Positions 34,923 to 43,543 of a stretch of 64,000 bases of DNA are shown one piece after another. Where the stretch lies: assembly GCA_016716965.1 (NCBI GenBank), contig JADJUP010000041.1, forward strand, positions 32,415-96,414, in the 5' to 3' direction. Source of the stretch: Sulfuritalea sp. (GTDB lineage Bacteria > Pseudomonadota > Gammaproteobacteria > Burkholderiales > Rhodocyclaceae). Position 1 is the stretch's first letter. Every line of letters starts with the position of its first letter. The translations under genes were made by a program, and so were the position numbers. The notes beneath the pieces are model-generated. The model worked only from the letters and a program-made list of their open reading frames with translations, did no database searches and was not told the DNA's origin.

Positions 34923-35378
34923 ATGGCTGACTCAGGGAACATGAACGCTTCGGCCGGCGCAGCGGACGGGGCGGCCAACTGGACCCCCGTTCCCTTGCTG
35001 GAAGAGATCAAGGAGCACGGCCGGGTCTGGGAAGACCTCGCCAACCAGTACGGCGTAACGAATCCGGATCCTCCGTGGAAGACCAGCCTCGACGGAATTT
35101 GCGAGGCGCTGGCGGCCGGTTCCTGTTCTTCGGTGGCTGCGGCCGAAAAGCGCTGGCTTGATGGCAAGGTCGACCGCGCCAGCCTGGATTCGCCGCTGCC
35201 CCTGCTCGAACGGCGCTGGGAAGAGGACGAGCTTTCGGAAACGCTATATCAGGACGTTCCGTTCCCCGAGCGGCAACTGCTCTGCCTGGCCCATTCCCTT
35301 ATAAAGCGTGGTCTTGTCAATCCGGACGAGCTTGCCGCTCGCATGAAAGCGGTGCATGAGCGGCTGACCGCGACCTGA
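34923..35378 (+). CDS. thiocyanate hydrolase activator, P15K-like / nitrile hydratase accessory family
   Basis: 151 residues, 14 bp after scnC. The middle (DGKVDRASLDSPLPLLERRWEEDELSETLYQDVPF) resembles the nitrile hydratase beta-type fold used by accessory proteins. In T. thioparus a 15-kDa protein, P15K, encoded with the scn genes helps insert cobalt; size and position fit. The assignment rests on context and fold resemblance, not a recognised motif. Confidence 0.72.
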   Translation: MADSGNMNASAGAADGAANWTPVPLLEEIKEHGRVWEDLANQYGVTNPDPPWKTSLDGICEALAAGSCSSVAAAEKRWLDGKVDRASLDSPLPLLERRWEEDELSETLYQDVPFPERQLLCLAHSLIKRGLVNPDELAARMKAVHERLTAT

Positions 35379-35590
35379 GGAAATTGGTCGCCATGACCGG
35401 CGTCGGAAGTTGCAACGGGGCCCCGCCTTATTGGTGAGGGCGAAAACGTTGGACCCGGTCATCGGCGCGCTTTTGAAATACGGCATCCACCAATGTGTGT
35501 CCGCAGGACGCGCAGGGTGGGTTGTTCGCGGAAAGTGATGCAATCGCGGCCGGAGCTTGTCGCGGAATCTAGCCAACGGAGAGACGATCG

Positions 35591-36403
35591 GTGTCAATAC
35601 GCGGAGTGAACATCAGTATCAAGGGACTGGGTTACCGCTACAGTTCTCGTGGAAATCCGACCTTCAGCAACCTGATGCTGGAATCGCCGCGCGGCGAGGC
35701 GCTGGCCATCATTGGCCGTTCCGGCTGCGGCAAATCCACCCTGCTGCACATCATCGCCGGCCTGAATCGTCCCACCGAGGGCACGATGCATTTCGACGAC
35801 AAGAAAATCGAGGGGCCATCGTCGCGCTGGGTCATGATGTTTCAGGCGCCGCACCTGTTTCCCTGGATGAAGGTTTCGCAGAACGTCGGGGTCGGCCTGG
35901 GTTTTGCGGGCTGGCCGGAAAAGGAGAAGGCCGAACGAGTCGCCGAGGCGCTGAAGCTGGTCGAGTTGTCCGACTACGCCGATACCAATGTGCAGGACCT
36001 TTCCGGCGGGCAGCAGCAGCGCGTCGCGCTGGCGCGCTCGCTGGTCATGGAGCCCGAATTGCTGTTGCTCGACGAGCCGTTCTCGGCTCTCGATGCCTTT
36101 ACACGCGCCTCGTTGCAACGCGATGTCCGCTCGATCGCCAAGCGCCTCGGTTTCAATCTGATCATCGTTACCCACGACATCGACGAAGCCATTCTGATGG
36201 CCGATCGCGCACTGATCATGGCCGGCGCGCCCGGCAAGATTGTCCACGAATTCGAAGTCAACCTGACCGATCCCCGGCAACGCCAGGATCCGGCGGTACA
36301 GAGCATGCGCGCGCGTCTCATGGATGCCTTTCACACGGCGGCGCAAGTGGCGGGGTCGCCCGCCGAGAAGGCGGAGGCAGAGACGGCATCCGAACCCGCT
36401 TGA
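35591..36403 (+). CDS. NitT/TauT-type ABC transporter ATP-binding protein
   Basis: 270 residues. Walker A GRSGCGKST, signature LSGGQQQRVALARSL, Walker B LLLLDEPFSALDAFTR and switch region IIVTHDIDEAILMADRA. GTG 35591 follows a GGAGAGACG-type site. The family imports nitrate, sulfonates, taurine or cyanate. It is the first gene of a unit with a binding protein and two permeases, 213 bp after the P15K-like gene. Thiocyanate or cyanate is the likely substrate by context. Confidence 0.9.
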   Translation: MSIRGVNISIKGLGYRYSSRGNPTFSNLMLESPRGEALAIIGRSGCGKSTLLHIIAGLNRPTEGTMHFDDKKIEGPSSRWVMMFQAPHLFPWMKVSQNVGVGLGFAGWPEKEKAERVAEALKLVELSDYADTNVQDLSGGQQQRVALARSLVMEPELLLLDEPFSALDAFTRASLQRDVRSIAKRLGFNLIIVTHDIDEAILMADRALIMAGAPGKIVHEFEVNLTDPRQRQDPAVQSMRARLMDAFHTAAQVAGSPAEKAEAETASEPA

Positions 36404-36467
36404 ACAGCGTTACCCGGCACGCCTGACCACACCCCAGATCAGGAACCATTACCCAAGGAGACCGAGA

Positions 36468-37805
36468 ATGTGCAGATTTTGCAATGATCAAGTCCAGGTA
36501 CCACACGACGAGCACGGCGAACCGCAGTTCGATTTCAAGCGTCATGGCGATGGCATCGACGATCCCAATCTGGTGATCGAGTATGACCCGCTATTCAGCA
36601 GCGTGCTGGGTACCAGCGTCAATCGCCGCGAACTGCTCAAGATGGGCAGCCTCGGTGCGCTGAGCAGCCTGGTGCCTTCGGCGGCCACCTACGCCCAGGA
36701 AAAGAAATGGGATCCGACGATCCGCATCGGCTACCTCCCCATCACCGATGCTGCTGCACTGCTGGTGGCGCACGAAATGGGTTTCTTCAAGAAGGAAGGC
36801 CTGGATTCCGTCGCGCCGACGCTGATTCGCGGCTGGTCGCCGCTGGTCGAGGCGTTTTCCTCGCACCGCACCAACCTCACGCACATGCTGATCCCGATTC
36901 CGATCTGGATGCGCTACAACAACAAGTTCCCGGTCAAGATCACCGCCTGGAACCACACCAACGGCTCCGGCATCATCGTCCACAAGGACAGCGGCATCAA
37001 TTCGCCGAAGGATTTCGGTGGCAAGCAGTTCGCCGTGCCATTCTGGTATTCGATCCACAACATCATTTCGCAGAAGGTCATGAAGGATGCCGGCATCACG
37101 CCGGTGATCCGTCCGCAGGACGCGAAGCTGGCCCCCAACGAGTGCAACTTCATCGTGCTCAACCCGCCCGACATGCCGCCTGCGCTGGCGGCCAAGTCGA
37201 TCGACGGCTATTGCGTTGCGGAACCGTTCAACGCGCTGGGTGAACTCCGTGCCGGCGGCAAGATGCTGCGCATGACCGGCGACGTCTGGAAGGGTCACCC
37301 GTGCTGCGTGGTGGTGATGCACGAGGCCGACACCATGGACCCCGCGCGCGCCGCCTGGGCGCAGGGCGTGCACAACGCCATTGTTTCCGCGCAGATCCAT
37401 CTCCACGAGAACCGGCCCGCGATGGCTGAAATGCTGTCCAAGGACGGCAAGGGCTACCTGCCGTTCCCGAAGGAAGTGGTGCAGCGCGCCATCATGCTCT
37501 ACGACATTCCCTATCCGGGCAACGCCGCCGCGATCAAGAACAAGGACTGGGGCATGGACCGCATCAACTTCCAAAGCTGGCCGTATCGCTCTGCCACGGA
37601 ACTGGTGGTCAACGACCTGAAGAAGACCACCATCACCGGCGACGCCGCATTTCTTGAGAAGCTGGACGCCAAGTTCGTCGCCAACGACCTGGTCAATTAC
37701 AACTTCATCAAGAAGGCGCTCGACGCCAATCCGAAGTGGAAGAACGACAAGAGCGTGCCGAAGACCGGCGATCCCTTCGTCCGCACGGAAACCATCAGTC
37801 TATGA
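36468..37805 (+). CDS. NitT/TauT-type ABC transporter substrate-binding protein with N-terminal Cys extension
   Basis: 445 residues. The binding-protein part (IRIGYLPITDAAALLVAHEMGFFKKEGL, then an NrtA/CynA-like body) follows an apparent twin-arginine signal (NRRELLKMGSLGALSSLVPSAATYA, residues 52-76). Ahead of it is a 50-residue extension starting MCRFCN with CxxC at 2-5 and several His and Asp. That extension is unusual before a Tat signal; the start at 36468 is well supported by an AAGGAG site. The substrate is likely thiocyanate or a related anion (inference). Confidence 0.88.
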   Translation: MCRFCNDQVQVPHDEHGEPQFDFKRHGDGIDDPNLVIEYDPLFSSVLGTSVNRRELLKMGSLGALSSLVPSAATYAQEKKWDPTIRIGYLPITDAAALLVAHEMGFFKKEGLDSVAPTLIRGWSPLVEAFSSHRTNLTHMLIPIPIWMRYNNKFPVKITAWNHTNGSGIIVHKDSGINSPKDFGGKQFAVPFWYSIHNIISQKVMKDAGITPVIRPQDAKLAPNECNFIVLNPPDMPPALAAKSIDGYCVAEPFNALGELRAGGKMLRMTGDVWKGHPCCVVVMHEADTMDPARAAWAQGVHNAIVSAQIHLHENRPAMAEMLSKDGKGYLPFPKEVVQRAIMLYDIPYPGNAAAIKNKDWGMDRINFQSWPYRSATELVVNDLKKTTITGDAAFLEKLDAKFVANDLVNYNFIKKALDANPKWKNDKSVPKTGDPFVRTETISL

Positions 37806-38629
37806 GCAACCACCCCCCGGCCGCCGGTCTGGCCGGCACCAGGACCTCCCGCGCCGCCGAGGCGACGGCGCGGGGCGTCCTCAACTTTTCGCTTGGCCTG
37901 CTGATCCTCGCCGCGCTTTGGGGGCTCGGCGGCTACATGATTTCCATCAATCCGAAGACGCAGAGTTTTGCCGGCTTCGGATTGATTCCCACCTTGACGT
38001 CGTTTCCGGAGCTTTGGCAGCTGGGCAAGCTGCAGAGCGCCATCGCCGCGAGTGGCTACCGGCTCGGCATGGGCATGCTGATCGCCATCGCGATCGGCGT
38101 GCCAATCGGCATCATCATGGGGCGCAGCAAACGTTTCCGCGAACTGAGCAATTCGTCCTTCCAGTTCCTGCGCATGATCAGCCCGCTGTCGTGGATGCCG
38201 ATCGCCGTGTTCGTCTTTGCCGCCTGGGACCACTCGATCATCTTCCTGATCGCGATCGCGTCGGTCTGGCCGGTCATGTTTTCCACCGCCGCCGGCCTCG
38301 CCAAGGTCGACCCGGCCTGGTTCAAGGTGGCACGCAACCTCGGCGCCACGCCGGTGCAAATGCTCACCCAGATCATCCTGCCGGCGATCAGCTTTGACAT
38401 CTTTACCGGCATCCGGCTGGCGCTGGGTATCGCCTGGGTGGTTCTCGTACCCGCCGAGTTGCTCGGCGTGACATCCGGCCTTGGTTATGCGATCAAGGAT
38501 GCACGCGAAACCCTTTCCTACGATCACCTTACCGCAATGGTGCTCACCATCGGGGTCATCGGCTACGTGCTCGACACCTGCTGCGCGCTGCTCGTCAAGC
38601 GCTATAGCTGGCATCGCGGAGATGCCTGA
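37802..38629 (+). CDS. ABC transporter permease 1 (NitT/TauT type)
   Basis: 275 residues with about six membrane segments. The EAA-type loop that contacts the ATPase is in KVARNLGATPVQMLTQIILPAISFDIFTGIR. The start overlaps the binding-protein stop (ATGA). It is a close paralogue of the next permease over almost its whole length (for example GRSKRFRELSNS.FQ..RMISPLSW and STAAGL.KVDPAWFKVARNLGA). Confidence 0.92.
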   Translation: MSNHPPAAGLAGTRTSRAAEATARGVLNFSLGLLILAALWGLGGYMISINPKTQSFAGFGLIPTLTSFPELWQLGKLQSAIAASGYRLGMGMLIAIAIGVPIGIIMGRSKRFRELSNSSFQFLRMISPLSWMPIAVFVFAAWDHSIIFLIAIASVWPVMFSTAAGLAKVDPAWFKVARNLGATPVQMLTQIILPAISFDIFTGIRLALGIAWVVLVPAELLGVTSGLGYAIKDARETLSYDHLTAMVLTIGVIGYVLDTCCALLVKRYSWHRGDA

Positions 38630-38639
38630 TCCCATGCGG

Positions 38640-38752
38640 ACCCTGCGCCCACTGGATAGGAAGGTTCCGCCCGGGCGGGCGGGGGGGGGCGGGAACCGGG
38701 GGGGGCGGCCCGCGGGGGGGGGGGGGGGGGGAGAAAAAGGGGGGGGTGGCCA
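38640..38752. other. poly-G low-quality patch
   Basis: Dominated by long runs of G with short C and A interruptions, quite unlike the flanking sequence. It hides the start of permease 2 and probably represents assembly or base-calling error rather than real DNA. Confidence 0.75.
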
Positions 38753-39621
38753 ATGCGCCACGATGTTCCGGTTCCGTGCGGCCACATGGCGCGACGCCCA
38801 GTGGCACCGCCGCCGCCGCCGCCGTTCCGACCGGAACCCGGTCCTCGCGTGCCCTCAAGGCATCTGGCACAGGCCTGTTCAACTTTTTCGCCGGAATCGT
38901 GATCCTGTTCGCGCTCTGGTGGCTGGCGATATTCGTCGCCACGCTTGATCCCAAGGCCTCGCACTGGGCCGCGTTCGGACCGATTCCCGCATTCAAGGCC
39001 ATGATCAAGATGTGGGAGAGCGGCCTGATCCCGAAGGCCTTGTGGACCAGCGGCTATCGCCTCGGCGCGGGCCTCGCCATCGCCATCCTGATCGGCGTGC
39101 CGGTTGGCATCATGATCGGCCGCAGCAAGCGCTTCCGCGAACTGAGCAATTCGCCCTTCCAGTTGATGCGCATGATCAGCCCGCTGTCCTGGGAGCCGAT
39201 CGCCGTCATCGTGTTTGCCGGCTGGGACCAGGCCATCATCTTCCTGATCGCCGTCGCCGCCGTCTGGCCGGTGATGTTCTCCACCGCCGCGGGACTGTCC
39301 AAGGTCGACCCGGCCTGGTTCAAGGTGGCGCGCAACCTCGGCGCCAAGCCTTGGCATGTGGTGACCCAGATCATCCTGCCGGCGATCACATTCGACGTCC
39401 TGACCGGCATCCGGCTTGCCGTCGGCGTGGCCTGGGTGGTGCTGGTTCCGGCAGAGTTCCTCGGCGTCACCTCGGGCTTCGGCTACACCATCGAGGACGC
39501 CCGCGAGTCGCTGGAATACGACCACCTGATGGCCATGATCCTGGTCATCGGCGCCGTCGGTTACATCCTCGACGCGACGCTCCTGATGCTAATCAAGCGT
39601 TTCAGTTGGCACCGCGGTTGA
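38746..39621 (+). CDS. ABC transporter permease 2 (NitT/TauT type), start obscured
   Basis: About 291 residues from GTG 38746, but the true start is unclear because of the poly-G patch; similarity to permease 1 begins near TGTRSSRALKASGTGLFNFFAG. Six membrane segments and the loop KVARNLGAKPWHVVTQIILPAITFDVLTGIR are present. Two distinct permeases in tandem suggest a heterodimeric channel formed after gene duplication. Confidence 0.88.
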   Translation: MANAPRCSGSVRPHGATPSGTAAAAAVPTGTRSSRALKASGTGLFNFFAGIVILFALWWLAIFVATLDPKASHWAAFGPIPAFKAMIKMWESGLIPKALWTSGYRLGAGLAIAILIGVPVGIMIGRSKRFRELSNSPFQLMRMISPLSWEPIAVIVFAGWDQAIIFLIAVAAVWPVMFSTAAGLSKVDPAWFKVARNLGAKPWHVVTQIILPAITFDVLTGIRLAVGVAWVVLVPAEFLGVTSGFGYTIEDARESLEYDHLMAMILVIGAVGYILDATLLMLIKRFSWHRG

Positions 39622-39793
39622 CCATGGTGGCAACCCGGCTTCCGCATGTCGGAATCAGCCCAGCGGGCAGTAAATCCGCGACGCGGGTCGCGCGCCCGGA
39701 CCATGAAAAAGCCGCCGCTCACCGCGTCACCGGCCGAGGCCGGCTACGACAGCGAAATCCGGACCGGCAGGAGGAGCGGAGGCGCGGAAGGCG

Positions 39794-39910
39794 GTGGAAG
39801 AAAGCTACCTGAGGCAATTGGAAGAAGAGAACCAGCGCCTGAAGATGGCCGTCGCCGACCTGACCCTGCGCAACCAGGCATTGAAGCTCGTGGTGGGAAA
39901 GAAATGGTAG
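39794..39910 (+). other. possible small coiled-coil ORF or IS3-type OrfA remnant
   Basis: 38 codons from GTG: EESYLRQLEEENQRLK and MAVADLTLRNQALKLVVGKKW (read continuously) look like the leucine-zipper end of an IS3-type transposase OrfA. No DNA-binding half or OrfB is present, and the upstream frame is broken by stops at 39671 and 39704. It could also be a small protein with a sequencing frameshift. The rest of the 370-bp gap between permease 2 and the DsrE-like gene shows no convincing gene. Confidence 0.35.
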
Positions 39911-39991
39911 CTCCGGGCACCCTTCGGGGCGTGACGGATTCGAAGTGCAATGCTGCGTCACCGACGCGGCCCTGATGGAGAAGCTTGAACA

Positions 39992-40384
39992 ATGTCCAGG
40001 AAAATTTTTGTTATGTGCGTGTCCGATTCCCGCGAAAAGCTGCAGATGGCGGCCATGGTCGCCTCGGTTGCCGCTGCCTCGGGTGACGAGGTCACGGTGT
40101 TCTTTTCGATGAACGCCATGCTGCACTTCGTCAAGGGCCGCGCTGCGGAGGCCCCGGCGGAAGGCGAGTTCGGCCGGCTCATGGCCGCCGACAAGGGCGT
40201 GCCCTCGTTCAAGCAGCTTTTCGCCTACGCCGCCGATCTTGGGGATGCCAAGCTGCTGCCCTGTTCGATGGCGGTGGACCTGCTCAAGGCGTCGGAAGAA
40301 GACCTCGATCCGATGCTCGGCCCGCCGACCGGCCTGACCCGTTTTCTGAGCGACGCCGAAGGCGCGCAAATTTTCACGTTCTGA
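39992..40384 (+). CDS. DsrE family protein
   Basis: 130 residues of the DsrE/DsrF/DsrH sulfur-carrier fold (KIFVMCVSDSREKLQMAAMVASVAAASGDEVTVFFSMNAMLHFV). Candidate active cysteines are Cys9 and the one in KLLPCSMAVDLL. Such proteins pass persulfide sulfur between partners. It stands directly ahead of a TusA-like gene, the usual sulfur-relay pairing in sulfur oxidisers. Confidence 0.88.
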   Translation: MSRKIFVMCVSDSREKLQMAAMVASVAAASGDEVTVFFSMNAMLHFVKGRAAEAPAEGEFGRLMAADKGVPSFKQLFAYAADLGDAKLLPCSMAVDLLKASEEDLDPMLGPPTGLTRFLSDAEGAQIFTF

Positions 40385-40428
40385 GCGGATCGCCGCACGG
40401 ACCCCGAATCAACAGGAGGACACAGGCA

Positions 40429-40659
40429 ATGAGTGAAATGAGGATCATAGACGCGCGCGACACGTTCTGCCCCGGGCCGCTGATGGAACTGATCAGCTAC
40501 ATGAAGCGCGCCAGCGTCGGCGACGAGTTCGAACTGCTTTCCACCGACAAGGGCTCGATCAACGACATCCCGGAATGGATCAAGAAGGTCGGGCACGAAA
40601 TGCTCAGCAGCGAGCAGGTCGAAGGGGTCTGGCACATCAAGGTACGCAAGGCCAAATAA
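40429..40659 (+). CDS. TusA-family sulfurtransferase
   Basis: 76 residues. The TusA motif CPGP is at Cys14 (ARDTFCPGPLMELISYMK), with the small alpha/beta fold after it. It carries persulfide sulfur in the cytoplasm. A good AGGAGG site precedes the start. With the DsrE-like and SQR-like genes it makes a sulfur-transfer unit, likely handling sulfur released from thiocyanate (inference). Confidence 0.93.
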   Translation: MSEMRIIDARDTFCPGPLMELISYMKRASVGDEFELLSTDKGSINDIPEWIKKVGHEMLSSEQVEGVWHIKVRKAK

Positions 40660-40676
40660 TCGAAACGGACGTCGGT

Positions 40677-40701
40677 CGGCCGGTCAGATTCCGACCGGCC
40701 G
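40677..40701 (+). terminator. intercistronic hairpin after the TusA-like gene
   Basis: CGGCCGGTC and GACCGGCCG, perfect 9-bp arms with a 7-base loop. There is no T tract, so mRNA stabilisation or processing is as likely as termination. Confidence 0.5.
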
Positions 40702-40745
40702 CGAATAGGCCCCGGATACGCGGGGATTCTGGATAGGAGAATGCA

Positions 40746-41879
40746 ATGAGAATCTTAGTAGTCGGTGGTGGCACGGCCGGAACCATCGTGGCCAACAACC
40801 TCGCGCGCCGGCTGACCGGGGAAACCCGCGCCGGCAAGGTGCGCATCACGCTGCTGTCGGCTTCGGACCGGCACATGTACCAGCCCGGCCTGCTCTACGT
40901 CGCCTTCGGGCACATGACCCCGGACCAGTTGTATCGCGACGAGGCCAGCCTGCTCGAACCGAACATCGATTTCCACGTCGATCCGGTCACCAAGTTCAAC
41001 CTCGACAAGAACCAGGTGCTGACCGCCGGCGGCAAGACCCATGACTATGACATCCTGGTGATCGCCACCGGTTCGCGCATGGTGCCGGAGGAAACCCCGG
41101 GCCTCAACGAAGGCGCCGAGTTCTTCTACACCGAGGCATCGGCGGTCAAGATGTTCAAGCGCCTGCGCGAATTCCAGGGCGGCAAGGTGGTGGTCGCCGT
41201 CGGCGTGCCGCACAAGTGCCCGATCGCGCCGGTCGAGGTCATGTTCATGCTGCATGACTACTTCAAGGCGCGCGGCATCCGCGACAAGGTCCAGCTCAGT
41301 TACCACTATCCGATCGGCCGCATCCACACCATCGAGAACGTCGCCATCTGGGCCAAGCCGGAATTCGAACGTATCGGCGTCGCGACCGAGACCCTGTTCA
41401 ATATCAAGGAAGTGGACGTCAAGAACAAGCTGCTGAAGAGCGAGGAGGACACCGAGGTTCCCTACGACCTGCTCATCGTCATTCCGGCACATCGCGGCAT
41501 GGAAGTGCTCGAAACCGAGAACCTGGGCGAGGGCGGCTGGATCCCGACCGACCGCTTCAGCCTGGCCATGAAGGGGCGCGACAACGTCTATGTGGTGGGC
41601 GACACCACCAACCTGCCGGTCAGCAAGACGGGATCGGCGGCGCATTTCCAGGCCGAGACGCTGGCCGAGAACATCGCCTCCATCGTCAAGATCGGGGCGC
41701 CGGTGCGCGATTACGACGGCAAAGTATACTGCTTCATCGAGGCAGGCCACGACCGCGCGACCTATGCCATGTTCAACTACCAGAATCCCCCCGACCTGAA
41801 GCCGCCGTCAAAACCCATGCACTGGTTCAAGCTTTCCTACAACCAGATGTACTGGACCAGCGTTCGCGGACTACTCTGA
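40746..41879 (+). CDS. FAD-dependent sulfide:quinone oxidoreductase-like protein
   Basis: 377 residues. FAD-binding VVGGGTAGTIVANNLA at the N-terminus, the ATGS(R) loop at 107-111, and VYVVGDTTNLP near 281-291. The protein has only two cysteines, Cys158 (VPHKCPIAPVE) and Cys329 (GKVYCFIEAGH), which fit the two redox cysteines of sulfide:quinone reductases that form the polysulfide bridge; the third, Cys128-type, is absent. It would sit on the inner membrane and pass electrons to quinone. Confidence 0.85.
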   Translation: MRILVVGGGTAGTIVANNLARRLTGETRAGKVRITLLSASDRHMYQPGLLYVAFGHMTPDQLYRDEASLLEPNIDFHVDPVTKFNLDKNQVLTAGGKTHDYDILVIATGSRMVPEETPGLNEGAEFFYTEASAVKMFKRLREFQGGKVVVAVGVPHKCPIAPVEVMFMLHDYFKARGIRDKVQLSYHYPIGRIHTIENVAIWAKPEFERIGVATETLFNIKEVDVKNKLLKSEEDTEVPYDLLIVIPAHRGMEVLETENLGEGGWIPTDRFSLAMKGRDNVYVVGDTTNLPVSKTGSAAHFQAETLAENIASIVKIGAPVRDYDGKVYCFIEAGHDRATYAMFNYQNPPDLKPPSKPMHWFKLSYNQMYWTSVRGLL

Positions 41880-41891
41880 AGAGATCACACC

Positions 41892-42317
41892 ATGAGCACC
41901 CAGACCGAAACAACTTCCCCACCGCCGATCAACGAAGGCGACCTGCAGCGACTGGTCGAGTTCGCCCAGCTCGTTACCTCGGCGCAGGATGCGCTGTCCG
42001 ATGACATGGTCAACCGGCTGGCGTCGGCCCTGTCCGAGGGCATCACGCTGCTCGATCGCCTGACGCGCAACGAGGGCTTCACCCACTTGCTGCGGGAACT
42101 CGACCGCGCCGAGAACCAGCGGTTCCTGATCTGCATGTCGAACGCCTTCACCGCGGCGAGCCGCGAACTGGCGGCGGCGCCGCCGTCCACCGGCGGCATT
42201 GGCGGCCTGATCAAGTTGATGAGCGATCCGGGCACGCAGGAGGGCTTGCGCTTGCTGGCCTTCGTCGGCGCCCGCATGAGCAAGAGCCTGCGCGAGGTGC
42301 ATCGGCGCGGAATCTGA
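41892..42317 (+). CDS. DUF1641 domain-containing protein
   Basis: 141 residues. The DUF1641-type helical region lies in ALSEGITLLDRLTRNEGFTHLLRELDRAE and GGIGGLIKLMSDPGTQEGLRLLAFVGARMSKSLRE. Such proteins occur beside SQR-like flavoproteins and some dehydrogenases as presumed partners. It starts 12 bp after the SQR-like gene, so the two are likely made together. Confidence 0.83.
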   Translation: MSTQTETTSPPPINEGDLQRLVEFAQLVTSAQDALSDDMVNRLASALSEGITLLDRLTRNEGFTHLLRELDRAENQRFLICMSNAFTAASRELAAAPPSTGGIGGLIKLMSDPGTQEGLRLLAFVGARMSKSLREVHRRGI

Positions 42318-42409
42318 TTCGCGGCGGGAACCACGCGACAAGACGGCACCGAGCTCTGCGTACGTGGCGTTCGGTGCCGGCGAGTAGCCACCTGCAAGGA
42401 GGACGCGAG

Positions 42410-43540
42410 ATGATCAGGGAACCCGCATTCGACGCGGACAGCCTGTCGGAGCAATCCCGCTTTTTTCATGGCGCGCTGGAAGACTGGCTGCGCGAGCCCG
42501 ACATCACCGTGGCCTGCGGGCGCTGGGCCGACGGCGCGATCGGCGAGCTGATTCCGCAGGGGCGCGGCTACCTGTTGCCGGGAATCTACGAAGGCTGCTT
42601 TGCCGGCGTGCGCGAACTGCGCCTGGAGGATTCCGCCCATCACCTGCACATCGACTTCGGCCGCGTCCATCGCATCCGCTATGTCGTCGCGCCCAGTGTC
42701 TGCCTCGACTTCAAGCCCTCGTTCGAAGCCCGTCTGCTGGTCCTCGGGCCCGGCGGCGCGCCGAGCGACCACTGGGTGGTGTCGCTGATGCTGTCCTGTC
42801 CCTACGATCGCGGCGTGCTCGATTCCGCGCGCGTGCAGCGCTTCCTCGACCTGGCCAGCGAGCAGGCGGCGCGACGCCCCGACCTGGTCGAATTCGAGGT
42901 CGAGCCATCCGTGCGCGATACTTCCGAAGGGCTGCAACTGCTGCAATTGCTGCGCGCGCGTAGCGGCCGTCCGTCCGGGCAGTGGCCCGAACTGGTCGCC
43001 GCGTTGTGCCCGGGCGCGACGTCTCCGTCCGTGCCGCCGCTCGAACCGCCCTGCATCGCATTGCTGGAGCAGGCGCTGCGCCTGCGTGACGCATCGCTGG
43101 TGCTGTATCGCGACAGAACCCTGATCGAATTCAAGACTGAAAAACTCGACGGCCTGCACCGTTACGTGGAGCATGGCCATGTGTCATGGCAGATCGGCGC
43201 CTTCGACGATCACCATTGCCATCTCGCGCTGGGCGCAGTGGCGCGCGTGCTGTTCTCCGCCGAACCGGTGTCCTGCCAGGGCGGCGGTATCAATTACACC
43301 GTCTGGTTCCTCAGCGCCGGTCCTTGCGGCAATCCCTATCGTCGCGACGGCTATTTTTCGATCGTCCTCAATCGCCCCTACAGCGGCAACGAGCCGCGCC
43401 TGGAGGTCATCGAACCTATGCTTGCGCTCTACCGTGAATTCAAAGACATGGCCTGGGTGGAGGCCGATCCGACATTCCTTGAGATCCTGGCCGGCGGACC
43501 GCCCCCGCGCCGTACCGCCAGCGCCGACTCTTCGCAATGA
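42410..43540 (+). CDS. unrecognised 376-residue protein at the end of the sulfur module
   Basis: 376 residues, no signal peptide or membrane segment seen and no family recognised. Cysteines and histidines are frequent (TVACGRW, EGCFAG, DDHHCHLALG, VSCQGGG, AGPCGNPY). The C-terminal half (SCQGGGINYTVWFLSAGPCGNPYRRDGYF, split here across the domain) may be a soluble beta-rich domain. ATG 42410 has a strong AAGGAGGA site. The gene is last in the DsrE-TusA-SQR-DUF1641 run and is a candidate new sulfur protein. Confidence 0.8.
   Translation: MIREPAFDADSLSEQSRFFHGALEDWLREPDITVACGRWADGAIGELIPQGRGYLLPGIYEGCFAGVRELRLEDSAHHLHIDFGRVHRIRYVVAPSVCLDFKPSFEARLLVLGPGGAPSDHWVVSLMLSCPYDRGVLDSARVQRFLDLASEQAARRPDLVEFEVEPSVRDTSEGLQLLQLLRARSGRPSGQWPELVAALCPGATSPSVPPLEPPCIALLEQALRLRDASLVLYRDRTLIEFKTEKLDGLHRYVEHGHVSWQIGAFDDHHCHLALGAVARVLFSAEPVSCQGGGINYTVWFLSAGPCGNPYRRDGYFSIVLNRPYSGNEPRLEVIEPMLALYREFKDMAWVEADPTFLEILAGGPPPRRTASADSSQ
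43510..43532 (-). repeat. dispersed 23-bp motif, copy 5
   Basis: On the minus strand AAGAGTCGGCGCTGGCG followed by GTACGG, in the last codons of the unrecognised gene. Confidence 0.75.
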
Positions 43541-43543
43541 AGC

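Noticed and set aside
40746..41879. Flavocytochrome c sulfide dehydrogenase instead of an SQR-like protein
   Set aside because: There is no signal peptide and no cytochrome partner gene; two cysteines fit an SQR-type enzyme better.
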